Positions 11,291 through 22,198 of a stretch of DNA of 64,000 nt are shown here, one piece after another. How positions within the stretch are numbered: the first letter of the stretch is position 1; each line of letters starts with the position of its first letter. The position numbers and the translations under genes are program-made. Source of the stretch: Alentia gelatinosa (taxonomy: Eukaryota > Annelida > Polychaeta > Phyllodocida > Polynoidae); contig OX465583.1 of NCBI GenBank assembly GCA_950022655.1, positions 68,268,652 to 68,332,651 of the forward strand, in the 5' to 3' direction. A model generated the notes under the pieces. The model ran no database searches. It was not told where the DNA came from and was given only the letters and a program-made list of their open reading frames with translations.

Positions 11291-13215
11291 TTACTGTTAA
11301 GTTGGATGGTTCCTTTAGCGAGTTTTTATAACGGCCAAGGAAATGGTGATCTACAGTGCTCTTATATCATTGCTCTACCGAATAACACATTGTATAACGC
11401 TTAATATAAATGCATGGATTTAATTAGTATAGCATTTATGTCGGTACTCCTCTTCTTTATGTAATTAGGAGATCATTATTGGAGTACATGACTTAATCAT
11501 ATCATGACTTCCCCCTCGCTGTTGCTAATAATGTTCCCCTGTGACCAATTGACAATTATTTCTTATATTCTCAATAGGGAATGTATGAATTTCAGATTAA
11601 TTTCTTTTTCATTAGCTTTTCTATTTCTAATGATATCTGCTAATCTTTATTTCATTAAAGCTCGTCCAATATGCTCTAAATAATCAGGTTAATTAACTTT
11701 CGGTCGGCATATTCTATTTCCTGAAATACCCATACCAATAAAGACTTTCCCAATGACAGCTATATGTATAAAGGAAATAACAAGCTTACTCATTGAATCC
11801 CTACCTACTTAATGCCTTTGATCTAGTCTCACTTATATCAACATGATAATCTAATCATAATGGCTCTCTATATTGCAAAGGGAACCTCTTGTAGGCTAAA
11901 TTCGATCTTAATTGGATTTGAATGAAAGAGCCATATTAACGATAAATTCATTATAACGTAATTGCCCGACAAAGACTGCTGCAAATGATAAAAACTTGAC
12001 TGAACATTTGTTATTCTGTTTACTTGTACCTAGAATGATATTAATTATGAACTGAACCAATATTGTCATCTAATATCGCTTATTAAATCACTACCTTATA
12101 TGGCAATGCTAATGATAAAAGGTCCCTATTGTATACTTAATGGTACATGCATGTTGAGAAGGCAAGCCTATTTTTCACTTATTCTCATAATTCTTATTAG
12201 ATTTATCCAGAAGACATTAGACTGTCGTGTGAGCTTTGATTAAAGACAAATGCAGGTATGTATCGAGGCGCCCCCTGTTTCTACTCAATTTAACATTTGT
12301 GCTGCCATCTGGTTTCATGTAAATGTAGCAGTTTCCCATAGACACCAATAGATAATCACTTACCTTTTTCAGATGGCTTTCCCATAGAAATTAGCACGGT
12401 GACATTGTATTTATTTTAGCATTTCCAATTTGTATATGTTCCCGACTATCATAATCCGGAATTATTTGACGATACTAATAGAACATCAGTGTCATTTAGC
12501 AACAAAGTCAAAATATTGCATTTTCCCACAGACACCAATAGTTAAGGACATTTTCAGATGGCCCTCCCATAAAAGTTAGCATGGTGACATACCATTTTTT
12601 TTCTCATTTTCCATTTGCTGATATGGAACTTATATTATCCTGAGCTATTTGAAAAACTCAATAAAATTTAGAAATCACCCAACTACCAGCATTTGTCTTT
12701 AATTAATCTCATATATAACACGAACCGCTACTCTGACTTCAATTCGACACTGGTAAATACAATACCTTCTTCTACTCAGCGAAGTGAGTTCTCAAGGTTG
12801 GCTAATTTAGATTAGATGCTTATATAGAGATGAACTACTTGTTATTGAAATACTTCATACTTCCAATGTAAAATACGATTTTAGGTCCCTCTAGACATAA
12901 CCAATGAATAATTGATGATATTCTCAATGATACGAATAAAGATATTAAAATAAAATATATATATATGTTATGAAGGTATCAATTTATACATAATAGCTAT
13001 TATAGGTGTCAATATTAAGCATGTACTTAGGTTGGCTCCTGAAATATTGGCTATATTTGATTGATTACGATAGAGCTGTATTCTCCTGGCCTTAAAGGGT
13101 TTATCTAGAACAACAATATTGCATTGTAATATTCCGTACTCACCTATGATAAACTCCATCTTAATGTGGATCCTAGGTCTAGATTCTCACAATATCTACT
13201 GATTTTGATACTCAC
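11291..13215. other. nAChR intron, AT-rich, with a diverged internal repeat
   Basis: Mostly unique AT-rich sequence. Segments at 12242-12420 and 12530-12610 share TTTCCCATAGACACCAATAG and TCAGATGG-type blocks with each other and, inverted, with 26095-26235. No exon was seen. Confidence 0.5.
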
Positions 13216-13325
13216 TTATTAAATAGCACAATCTCGGGGATCCAAATAAGGGCGGCCGGTACATGCAAGCTGCTCATGCCACCATAATCACTGGGATTCC
13301 ACCTGAGACTGTAGTCCTCCCAAAT
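13216..13325 (-). CDS. nAChR alternative loop-A exon (second copy of the 110-bp exon)
   Basis: It is exactly 110 bp, entered in phase 0 after ...TCTGCCAAG and left in phase 2 before GTGAGTATC, the same geometry as the exon at 15068-15177. It starts IWEDYSLRWNPSDYGG and ends LIWIPEIVLFN plus AA, which joins the T of the large exon to make Asn. By hand alignment 19 of 36 residues match the other copy, including both early Trp, the Pro of WNP, the YGG, VP, IW and IVL blocks. It has no stop or frameshift. Differences include loop-A Tyr to Phe and WxPD to WxPE. Including both 110-bp exons would add 220 nt and break the frame, so the two should be mutually exclusive. Alternative reading: a recently silenced duplicate exon, although intact splice sites and frame argue against that. 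Confidence 0.92.
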
Positions 13326-13413
13326 CTTGGCAGAGAAAATGGCAAGCGTGTAAGATTCCTATGAAGCTAGGTTGAAACTGGGTTGTTATTGAAAGTTAGG
13401 GACCCCGACCAGG

Positions 13414-13726
13414 CACCCCTCTCATAAGATCTCACACTCTCTAAGCCGTAATCTGTACAAGGTTCTCACTGCGCTCTATGGGAGAAGAATTCTTAGCGAA
13501 CTAGGCTTAGAGCCTTGAGAATCTATTGGCACACAGTATTCCCGCTAGGTGGCATCATTGCGATTACAGGAATCTTTGAGTTGCATTGATGTACGTCTTT
13601 AGCACGGGAGGCAGGCCAGTGGATTCTCAATGTTCTAAGCCTAGTTTGTTAAGAATTCTTCTCCCATAGAGCATTGTGGGAGTACAGAATACAACTTAAA
13701 GAGTGTGAGATCTTATGAGAGGGGTG
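13414..13726. mobile_element. CACCCCTCTCATAAGATCTC palindrome, copy 1
   Basis: Arms of more than 30 bp (CACCCCTCTCATAAGATCTC...CTCTAAG) continue into a second inverted block (AAGAATTCTTCTCCCATAGAG) and an inner one (TAGAGCCTTGAGAATC), with CCCGCTAGGTGGCATCATTG in the centre. The flanks read ACCAG on both sides if the element is GCACC...GGTGC. It lies between the two alternative nAChR exons. Confidence 0.85.
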
Positions 13727-13950
13727 CACCAGACAATAAGCAGTTCCTTTGAGAGTGTCGTTGATGCAAGGGTGAACATGGTTATGTCATTTCATTGCTA
13801 GTTATGATTTGTTAAATATTATTGTGCAATTAGAAAGGGCGACGGCAATTAATAAACACCGTGACACCCTCAAAGCTGCAGGTATATTCTTCTTCAATCA
13901 GGGATGTCAGTTGGAAAGTGGAAATCAACCTTTTCATATTCGTTGTGTAA

Positions 13951-14334
13951 AGCCCAATACCCATCTACCGATTGAACGATTAGTTCCCAAATTCTATAGG
14001 AGTCAGTGAACTTGTCCTAAGCAATACCTAGGCCTGTGCCGGTCAACCAATCAAGTGTCATTTACCAACGTTCCGTTGTTGGTGACTAGATTTAACAACA
14101 TGTTGATAAACTTTAGGCCACCGATTTAGGAACAAAGAAACCGCAACTTGTCAGCGACAAAGTAACATCTGAATGAGGTGGTTAACTATTTGTTGCCTGA
14201 CCCTTGCCTAACTGTGCTACATTTACTGACTATGGCCGACTCTGCTAGGATGCCTCGCCTGAGACAAATTACTGTCCGTTTGTCGCCGACAAAGGTACCT
14301 GAATGTTCAGAAATCGGTAGATACATACTGGGCT
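13951..14334. mobile_element. Harbinger-like MITE, copy 2
   Basis: 384 bp with ends AGCCCAATACCCATCTACCG and its diverged complement, flanked by TAA at 13948-13950 and 14335-14337. It lies between the two alternative nAChR exons. Confidence 0.88.
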
Positions 14335-14834
14335 TAAGGATTGTCTAACGCGAAGGTTATCTGAAGTTATATTACCAGATCGTCCATAATCTTAGCCGTT
14401 CTGTCTTTAGTTTTTGTATGGTATACTGACCACAAAAATAAAGAAAAAAAGAACAAGATCGGGTATACTGAATTAGTAACGACGAAGTTTTTCATGCCAA
14501 TGTTCTAATTGAATCACCATGCTACTGTTATGATTTAAAAGGCAGTATATATTACATGTGCTGGCTGAATTAAATGATATCTCGGAGTGTCACCACGAAG
14601 GATCAGAATATTGTAAACTTCTACAGAAATAAAGACTGCTATTTAAAAAAACACTTCTTCAGTATATGTGATTGTTTTTCCTTGTGTCAAACAAAGATAA
14701 TATAGAGTTATCCTCATTTGCTCAAATAAAACAGTGGTTTGAACCTCCCTAAAAACCCTCAGCCCCATTTCCTGGCCATCAAGGACATATCATCCAGAAT
14801 CTTCCCGTCTCTCTTAGGCAGAAAAATCCGCATG

Positions 14835-14945
14835 AATTTTTTTTTTAAATCGACATGAAAAATACTTTAAAAATCCACATGAAAAAATATTTAAAAAATC
14901 CACATTAAAAAATATTTAAAAAATCCACATGAAAAAATATTTCCA
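14835..14945. repeat. A-rich short tandem repeat (T-rich on the transcript)
   Basis: About four units of some 25-30 bp (AAAAAATCCACATGAAAAAA type). On the nAChR transcript this is a U-rich tract beginning about 120 nt after the donor of the 15068-15177 exon. Confidence 0.85.
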
Positions 14946-15067
14946 CTCCTTTCTCTGACCCAAACTGACATCCCTGTTTGATTTAACTCAATAGATGGAC
15001 CACGGGGCCTCCTCTTTCTCACCGTCTCCATGCCGTATTTCTGACGTCCCTGGAGGTTTTTACTTAC

Positions 15068-15177
15068 TTATTGTAGAGTACAATATCCGGTAGCCAGATC
15101 TCCTCGGACGGTACGTAAAGCCTATCAACACCCCCGTACTGGTTAGGGTCCCATTTTAGTTTGTAGTCATCCCATTC
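15068..15177 (-). CDS. nAChR loop-A exon (canonical 110-bp exon)
   Basis: The 110-bp exon matches the length I recall for the equivalent exon of vertebrate nAChR genes. It is entered in phase 0 after a CGCTGGCAG acceptor, with a pyrimidine tract and a plausible TTCTAAC branch point upstream, and exits before GTAAGTA. It starts [16 protein letters not shown] and ends [12 protein letters not shown] plus AA. It carries the family WxPD motif and the loop-A tyrosine (VLYNN once spliced), which contributes to the aromatic cage that binds acetylcholine. Splicing to the large exon restores the family-typical NNADGNYEV junction, which confirms the assignment. Confidence 0.97.
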
Positions 15178-15344
15178 CTGCCAGCGAAAAGGAGAGGTTA
15201 GAACAACACGAAACGAAATGGTGTGCATGCATTATGTGGCGCTTCCACCACCTGCCGATTATATGATCACCGATTATGGCATTTACCACCCCCGATCGAT
15301 TATGTGATACTTTTTTGAGTTCCCCACAGATCCTCTGAATATTT

Positions 15345-15742
15345 AGTAGAAACCGAGCAAGAGTTGGACTTGTCAGTGTTTATGCCACGACGGGAAGGTC
15401 GTGTATTATTACGCGAAGCGTTAGCTGAGCGTAGTGAGGAACAGACCTGACCAGAGTGGCATTGACACTGATAAGTCTAACTGGAGTTCGGTTTCGTATT
15501 TATAATACCCCATCGCCATGACTTTATCATATTAGGAAAGTCCGACTCGATTCCGTCCATGTTTGACAGCTGTCAGAATTTTTGCTTTGCAGCCGGAACT
15601 ATTTACACAGGTGAATAATTCCTGATTGCTGATTGGTCAGTATTTTAATATTTCCTGGTAAATAAATTTTACTTTATGTCATGGCACGCCACATTAAATT
15701 TGCCTACGTTGAATCAATGACGGTGTTTTATTAGGGGTAGGA
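15345..15742. mobile_element. GGGGTAGGAT-family foldback element, copy 2
   Basis: Same order of blocks as 7775-8170, with ATTAGGGGTAGGATAAT at the right end. Confidence 0.75.
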
Positions 15743-15746
15743 TAAT

Positions 15747-16290
15747 GACATTTACCACCACCGACCAATTATGTGATACCTTTTGGTTGCAATAATCATT
15801 TGTAGGTGGAAACAAAAAGGGTCAACGATTTTTCTTTCGGACATTACATGAACTTATTTTTCTGGATTAAAAGAAATACAAATTTTACATGTAATTTAAA
15901 ATACGTGCGGTATTGAGAAAAGGCATACCACAAAGAAAATACCCAACAATGATTTACTATAGCACCGACTTTTGAGGCCACCGACTTAATAAATGCTGAA
16001 TAAATTATCAGTGTCAAAAATCGGTCGATGACCACCTCAATTTCCGTCTAAAAACAGCATTTTTTCTTACCGCCACCGATTCTCTTGTTAACGTTATTGC
16101 ACATAAAGGACTCCACTATTTTGCCCATGGAAAAGATATACATGAAGTTCTGATTTACAGAGGGTTGACCTTTAGGCTTTTCAGGTTCTATACATATTGA
16201 ATAATCGCTGCACATGGAACACATAATCGGTCGTAAAGATTTTTACATGCTGCACATAATCGGTGTCGTTTTCGTCGGTAGGTGGAAGCA
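15747..16290. repeat. scattered CACCGATTATGTG-type repeat pieces
   Basis: Short related blocks (CCACCGACCAATTATGTGAT, GGTAGGTGGAAGCACCG, CACATAATCGG) recur here and at 1840-1940 and 15235-15305. They look like fragments of another inverted-repeat element. Confidence 0.4.
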
Positions 16291-16299
16291 CCGCATTAG

Positions 16300-17286
16300 G
16301 AACATTAGAGTTATCACTAGGAGCGTGTGTTAACTTCGAAAATAAACGATGAAGTATTGTTAATATCATGGTTAAGGCTTGCTTCTGGCATTACAAAAAG
16401 CAGAGATTAATCTTCGTCCATTTCAAACACATCTATATATAAATATGATCGGTGTAGAGAAGTATTATGTTTTGTGAAGCAGTTGGATCATATACTACAT
16501 GCATATTTCACACATCAATTACAACACAGGAATATAGAATTCATAAATCTTGTTCTAGGGTTTAAAAAGACTCTTGGATATATATATGTATATTCTTGGT
16601 TATACAAATATTAAATATTGAATTAAGCACCATAAATGTATGTATGTATAATATATATATACACACACATACATATACATGTGTATATATATGCCCTCAA
16701 AAAGAACTATATATAGTTCTTTTTAGAGCATACTTCAAGACATCTAGGGGTATTAAATCTTGATAGTGCTTTATGATATGATGTGCCATCAGATATAACA
16801 TTACCATGTATTATACACTTGTTTTACAGTACTGAGAGAAAGGAAGTAGGTGGCGCTGTTCGTTACGTGGGCGCTGACATACAATAGTGACGTAAGCAGT
16901 TTATGAGAGCCTCGTTCCCAGATTCTCCTCTCCGCTGATCCCCAGCATGTAATGCGAGTATACGCCCTGCCAGCCGGGTACAATAGCCACCAGGAGGTAT
17001 ACTGTAATGTGTGAATACTCAAAGCCTGAGTGTGCTCTGCCTCTAGTGGGGCTGTTGTGCCGGATGTGGTGTGATGGGTAAAGAATGATGCCATGGTCAT
17101 CATGGGTTGAAGAGCTCTAAGTGTGATTTGATCATAATGAGCTGATGGGTGGGTTCAGGCTATGTGCTTATTACGCCGCTGGGATGTTGGGGTAAGTGTG
17201 CTGTGACCATTGTGGGTAGATAAGTTGGGATACCTCGCCATATGTCTTTGTTTGTTTAGTTTAACGTCCAATTTCTTCAATTAGAC
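16300..17286. other. intron, unassigned, AT-rich
   Basis: It contains TA-rich tracts (16575-16690) and a perfect palindrome around 16700-16725 (AAAGAACTATATATAGTTCTTT). No exon was recognised. Confidence 0.45.
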
Positions 17287-17288
17287 TA

Positions 17289-17574
17289 AGGCCCGGCGTC
17301 CACCTACTACGATATGGCTCTGACATAGTCTACGATGCACCTCCCGATGAAATACCAATATTCCCTCGGAAGGTCGCATAATATCGGGGCAATTGACTAC
17401 GTTTCTGCGATTAGACACCGATAAAAACCTCATACAATGCGTGGTGGATTGGCATGTCTAGACATATATGTCTACGATTTTGCACCTTCCCGACATGTCT
17501 CCCATATTTGCTTTTTGTATCGGAGCCATATCGGTAGGTCTAAATTTCTATCGTAGTAGGTGGACGCCGGGCCT
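17289..17574. mobile_element. TA-flanked MITE with AGGCCCGGCGTCCACCTACT ends
   Basis: Near-perfect terminal inverted repeats of over 20 bp are flanked by TA at 17287-17288 and 17575-17576. The subterminal CCACCTACTACGATA resembles the element at 10910. Confidence 0.85.
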
Positions 17575-17844
17575 TACTTTGGGTTTGACCGAATGTATGA
17601 GATGAATGTAGGTAGAAATCCCACCCCTACACATTTACCGAGGTGAGAGTTATTTTACTTCCCACACCACATAGACATGGTATGAGAAGGATTGGCCCTT
17701 GATGTAGCAGTAAATCTACCACTGCTGGGGATGAATGAGGAAAGTGGCTGCAATGGGACTCGAATGAACAAAGTCTGACAGCCTTGGGATTACAAGTATG
17801 TGTTCTCACTAAACGATTATGAGCGGCGATTCTTGAATTTAGCA

Positions 17845-17945
17845 CCATCTTATAGAGGAAACCTAGGTTTAGGGTTGGGGTTCGAATCCCTCGAGTAGTA
17901 ATTCACATGGCGAAGCTGCGTGAATTACATAGCAATTCGAATAGG
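17845..17945. repeat. GGAAACCTAGGTTTAGGGT-type repeat
   Basis: It shares blocks with 21545-21715 and 54965-55040 (AGTAATTCACATGGCGAAGC; TTAGGGTCAGAGCTTG and its complement), forming an inverted-repeat element. It includes GGTTCGAATCC by chance. Confidence 0.55.
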
Positions 17946-18104
17946 AACAGTGCCGCTATCCTACAAGTTCCTGGTGGATGATGGTAGAACCTGCAATCAC
18001 TCTGTGCCCTGTAGTAGAAGCCTCGTGTTGTGCAGGACTTTGAGCAGCCTAGCGGATGTTTGCAGAACTAGCAATCACTCTGTGGCCTGTAGGAAGCTTT
18101 GCAT

Positions 18105-18720
18105 TGTGCGGGTCTGTGTTGGGCTGTGTTGGGCTGTGCGGGGCTGTGCGGGTCTGTGTTGGGCTGTGCGGGGCTGTGTTGGACTGTGTTGGACTGTGTA
18201 GGGCTGTGCGGAGGTGTGGGAGGCTGTGTAGGGCTGTGCAGGGCTGTGCAGGGCTGTGCAGGGCTGTGCAGGGCTGTGTGGGGCTATGCGAGGGTGTACC
18301 AGGCTGTGTGGGTATGTGCGAGGCTGTGTGAGGCTGTGCAGGGCTGTGCAGGGCTGTGTGGGGCTGTGTGCGAAACTATGCTAGCCTATGCGAGGCTGTG
18401 CGGGATGTGTGGGGCTATGCGAGGCTATGCAGGGGTGTGCGGTGGCTGTGCAGGCTGTGCGGTGGATGTGCGGTGGCTGTGTTGGGTTTGGTGGGGCTGT
18501 GCAGGGCTATGTGAGGCTATGCGAGGCTATGCAAGGCTATGCCGGGCTGTGCGGGGGTGTGCGGGGGTGTGCAGGGGTGTGCGGGGGTGTGTAGGGGTGT
18601 GAGGGGGTGTACGAGGCTGTGTGGGGCTGTGCGGGATGTGCTGGGCTATGCAAGGCTATGCAGGGATGTGCAGTGTCTGTGCGGGGCTGTGCGGGGCTGT
18701 ACAGACTGTGTGGGGTGTGA
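18105..18720. repeat. G-rich minisatellite, 10-bp unit GGGCTGTGYR
   Basis: About sixty degenerate decamers. The strand bias (G and T on plus) leaves all three forward frames open as Cys/Gly-rich peptides, which I do not regard as genes. Confidence 0.95.
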
Positions 18721-18939
18721 GCATCCTGAGCGACTCGCGCCGTCCCCGCTCACGCAGGCCGCGCCGTCGCGTGCCGTTCCCGATAAGCTCACGTGTAATT
18801 ACGGCACCACGTCTTCCTCATCAGCTCCTCCAGTCCAGGATGCCAGCAGGGCGCCTCTCCAGTCACTCTCAGTCAGTCTCTGCCAAGCGCCCACACACTG
18901 CATGGAGGGTTTATAATACACAATATCGACTGGCCTCAG

Positions 18940-19085
18940 ACACAGGCTCTATTCTCAAAGACTCACAAAATATGGACTGATTTCAGATACAAGCAGACGT
19001 ATGCTGCACTCCTAAACACCCACAGGGTATACATACAGGATATTGACTGGTTTCAGATGCAAACGGCCGTAGGCTCCTTTACCTT
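18940..19085. repeat. ACTGGTTTCAGATACAAGC-family element, fragment
   Basis: It contains GACTGATTTCAGATACAAGC and TGACTGGTTTCAGATGCAAA. Fuller copies are at 32285, 49866 and 62912. Confidence 0.6.
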
Positions 19086-19205
19086 ACCCCTGGTATGCTT
19101 GTCCCATAGGCTGAACATTGGGAACTCGTTAAGCAATCATGATGGACAACACACCCTAAATCTGTCATGTGTATTCGACTAGAAACAACACAGTATTGGG
19201 GGTTA

Positions 19206-19595
19206 GGCCTAATACACATCTACCGATTCAGGATTTAACGATCAGTTCCCAAATTATATAGGAGTTGGGGAACTTGTCCCAGATGAATTACGTGTCTGTG
19301 TCAGCCACCCAATCAAGGGCCATTTACCAATGTTCCATTGTCATCGACCAGATTTATCAACATGTTGATAAACTTTTGGCCACTAATTGAGGAACATAGA
19401 AACCACAACTAGTCAGTGACAAAATACCATCTCAAGGAGGTGGTTCACTAATCATTGCCTGACCCTTGCCTAGCTGTGCGACATCTACCGACTATGGCCG
19501 ACTCCGTTAGGATGCCTCGCCTGAGTCAAATTACCGTCTGTTTGTCACCTACAAGGTACATAAATGTTCCGAAATCGGTAGATGTGTATTGGGCT
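19206..19595. mobile_element. Harbinger-like MITE, copy 3
   Basis: 390 bp, ends GGCCTAATACACATCTACCG and its complement, flanked by TTA at 19203-19205 and 19596-19598. Confidence 0.88.
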
Positions 19596-19929
19596 TTAGG
19601 CAGTGGTCTGCACCCGGATCCTAAAATCAGTCTCCATACATTTCTCCTTTTAGCCTCATCTATTACTCTCCTTGTAAAAACCCCCTCTGAACTCTGACCT
19701 AACTGATTTATAACCATCCTCAGATGTGATTGAGCCACCGTTCACTTCCCCTCGAGATGTATCAATTCATAAACAGCAGAGCTCGCTCATTTCCGCGAGG
19801 ATTTCCTGGGAATGGTTTTAGGAACAGGGCCCTATTTTTGGGAGATGAAGGTCTAGATTGGACATCAATCATTGACGTGGACTCGCACTCGTGGATTAAC
19901 ACGTGCCGGCGACAGGCCCTGTCCACGTA

Positions 19930-20197
19930 AGGCCCGTTTCCATTGGCCGATCTCCCGTCACCGATCTACACTCAGGAACCACCGACGGAGCTTTGGTATT
20001 GCTCACACAAAATCAGTTAATGGAAATGACCCTGCTCGTGAAATGACCCACAACTTTTTCTTCTTAGATTAAGCAATGTGGCACCCCCCACCACCGAGTG
20101 AAAGCTTGTGAAATCTACTACCCTTCTATATAGACGTACAGTGAGTAGCACCACCGACAGACTTTCTGGGTAACTAAAAAAGATCTACACCGGCCTT
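19930..20197. mobile_element. TTTCCATTGGCCGA-family MITE, copy 2
   Basis: Begins AGGCCCGTTTCCATTGGCCG and ends CTACACCGGCCTT, with TA on both sides (19928-19929, 20198-20199). The right-hand TA is also the left flank of the next element. Confidence 0.8.
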
Positions 20198-20199
20198 TA

Positions 20200-20687
20200 A
20201 AGTGGGATTCACACGTAGAGACCCACGGACCTGAGACTGGTGTACTTCATACCTTTCCCCTAATCTCAGACAGTAAAATTCTCGGTCGGTACAAAATTCT
20301 TATGGGAAAGTGCTTTTATCAGTCTCAAGGAAAAATGGCAAATTTGATTCACATGGGAGGACTTACCAGGTACATAATCTCAGACTTAGTCACATTGAAC
20401 AATCACCCTGGGACTCAAGTACCCTTGAGGTGAGGGGTATTACAAACATATAATCACTATTGCTGGCCTCCTATTGGCTAGTTCAGGTACATAGTCGCAG
20501 CAGGTCCATTTGTCTCAGGAAAATGCCCCTGTTTGAAGTCAAAATCTCATGAGATTCTGTTCCTTGTTGGAGGTGATTGTCACTGACAATTCCAAGAAAA
20601 AAAACTTGTTTCAGCAAAATAGAACCATACAATTCTCTCAGACAATGGTCTGTGAGGTACATGGATCCCATCGTGTGAATCCCACTT
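20200..20687. mobile_element. GGGATTCACAC-family MITE
   Basis: 488 bp with ends AAGTGGGATTCACACG and CGTGTGAATCCCACTT, flanked by TA at 20198-20199 and 20688-20689. The subterminal TGTGAGGTACATGGATCCC is the motif amplified in the array at 34985-35595. Confidence 0.85.
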
Positions 20688-20689
20688 TA

Positions 20690-21047
20690 AGCCCAATGCC
20701 CACCTACCGATTTTTGAATATTTATGTACCTTTGTCGGCAACAAACGTACGGTAATTTGTTTCAGGTGAGGCATCCTAATGGAGTCAGCGCTAGTCGGTA
20801 GATGTAGAACAGCTAGGCAAGGGCGAGCCACCGATTAGTGGACAACCTCCTTCAGACGTCCTTTTGTCGCTGCCAATTTGTGGTTTCTATGTTCCAAAAT
20901 CGGTTGCAAAAAGTTGATAAATCCAGTCGCAGACAACGGAACATTGGCTTGATTGGGTTACGTAATTTCCCTTCGACAAGTTCGCCAACTCCTATACGAT
21001 TTGCGAACTAATCGTTCAACCCTTAATCGGTAGATGTGTATTGGGCT
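20690..21047. mobile_element. Harbinger-like MITE, copy 4
   Basis: 358 bp with ends AGCCCAATGCCCACCTACCG and its complement, flanked by TTA at 20687-20689 and 21048-21050. Its target site spans the right edge of the preceding element. Confidence 0.9.
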
Positions 21048-21054
21048 TTATAAA

Positions 21055-21245
21055 GCGCCAGATCCACTAAGGCGACAAAGCGAATACGTCTGCGATCCAT
21101 GCGGCTGTGCGAATCCCATGCGATGATATTCAATATATTGAATATTGTCGCAAGGCATTCGCATGTCCATGCGAACGTCTACGAACGTCTGCGAACGTCT
21201 GCGAACCCAAACTCACATGGAATATCGCCTTAGTGGATCTGGCGC
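21055..21245. mobile_element. GCGCCAGATCCACTAAGGCG foldback element, copy 1
   Basis: About 190 bp with 20-bp terminal arms and an inner palindrome (ATTCAATATATTGAAT), plus repeated GAACGTCTGC pentamer-like units in one arm. Related: 36388-36808 and 57873-57980. Confidence 0.85.
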
Positions 21246-21249
21246 ATAA

Positions 21250-21794
21250 TAGCAGCATCTCCACATCCATCGCTGCCTTGACACCCCATCGTTACGCTAC
21301 ACTGCACACCATAGAGCAGTTATGAATATTATATCGAACTCCGTACAGTCCCGCTTTTATAGTCATGTGAGTGTGAAGTGCACAGTGCGACTCAATCGCT
21401 GTTGTGTGATCTTTTCATCTTGACTACACCCTCTGATCTTATAGGAATGACTCCACCTGACCTTAGCCAGACACCCATAGGATATATTCTGTTTAATGCT
21501 AGATATAAACTGTACCAGGAATCGTGTGGACAGTTACTAACCTAGAATATAGAGGAAAACTAGGCAAGTTTAGGGTCAGAGCTTGTATCCCAGTTTAAAT
21601 CGAGTTTAAATAGCGTAGTAATTCACAAAGCGAAGCGTCATGAATTACGTAGCGATTCAAACGAGATGGGATCGAGCTCTGTCCGTAAACTTGAATAAGT
21701 TTCTGAATTTATCTCATCCTTGAAATTGACTAATGGGCTAACATTTGTGATATAATTCCCCATTGAATATTTTTTCCTAGATATCTCATGGGCA
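21250..21794. other. unassigned stretch
   Basis: No exon was found. A repeat of the 17845-type lies at 21545-21715. Confidence 0.4.
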
Positions 21795-22198
21795 CTAGAT
21801 ACAAGTTCTCAATGTGAAGTCAATGGAGAATAAATACCAGTGGCCTTTATCTTAAGAATGGACGTTTCCTTAAATACATATACAGGTTTACTATACCCAT
21901 GCCGTATATATACTGTAGATACGCACCGATCCGCCATATAACGTAAAAATACTGTATGGACCCGTACAGGAAAATACGGACTACCTTCCCATCCACGTTC
22001 ATTAAAATATTGGTTGTTAAGCCAAATGAAATTAATGATTTCTTTTAAAATTTCGAGTATATAGTAAATTAATAACGTCCAACCATGCTTGTACAAGTTA
22101 CAGAACTTGATGATAATTTACGGTTTGTACGGAACCATAAATTACCATCTTGTTCTATGACTTGTACAGCATGGCCAGGACGTTCTATATAAGTATGT
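21795..22198. repeat. ATAGAACGTCCTGGCCATG-family foldback element, copy 2
   Basis: Inverted relative to 1971-2265. It shares GGTTTGTACGG, CATGCTTGTACAAGTTACAG and the TATACCCATGCCGTATATAC block. Confidence 0.65.

Noticed and set aside
17870..17895. GGTTCGAATCC, a tRNA B-box-like sequence
   Set aside because: No acceptor stem, A box or cloverleaf fits around it, and the segment belongs to a dispersed inverted-repeat element (copies near 21545 and 54965).
18056..18602. Long overlapping Cys/Gly-rich open frames
   Set aside because: All three forward frames are open because the DNA is a G/T-biased 10-bp minisatellite. No coding asymmetry between frames.
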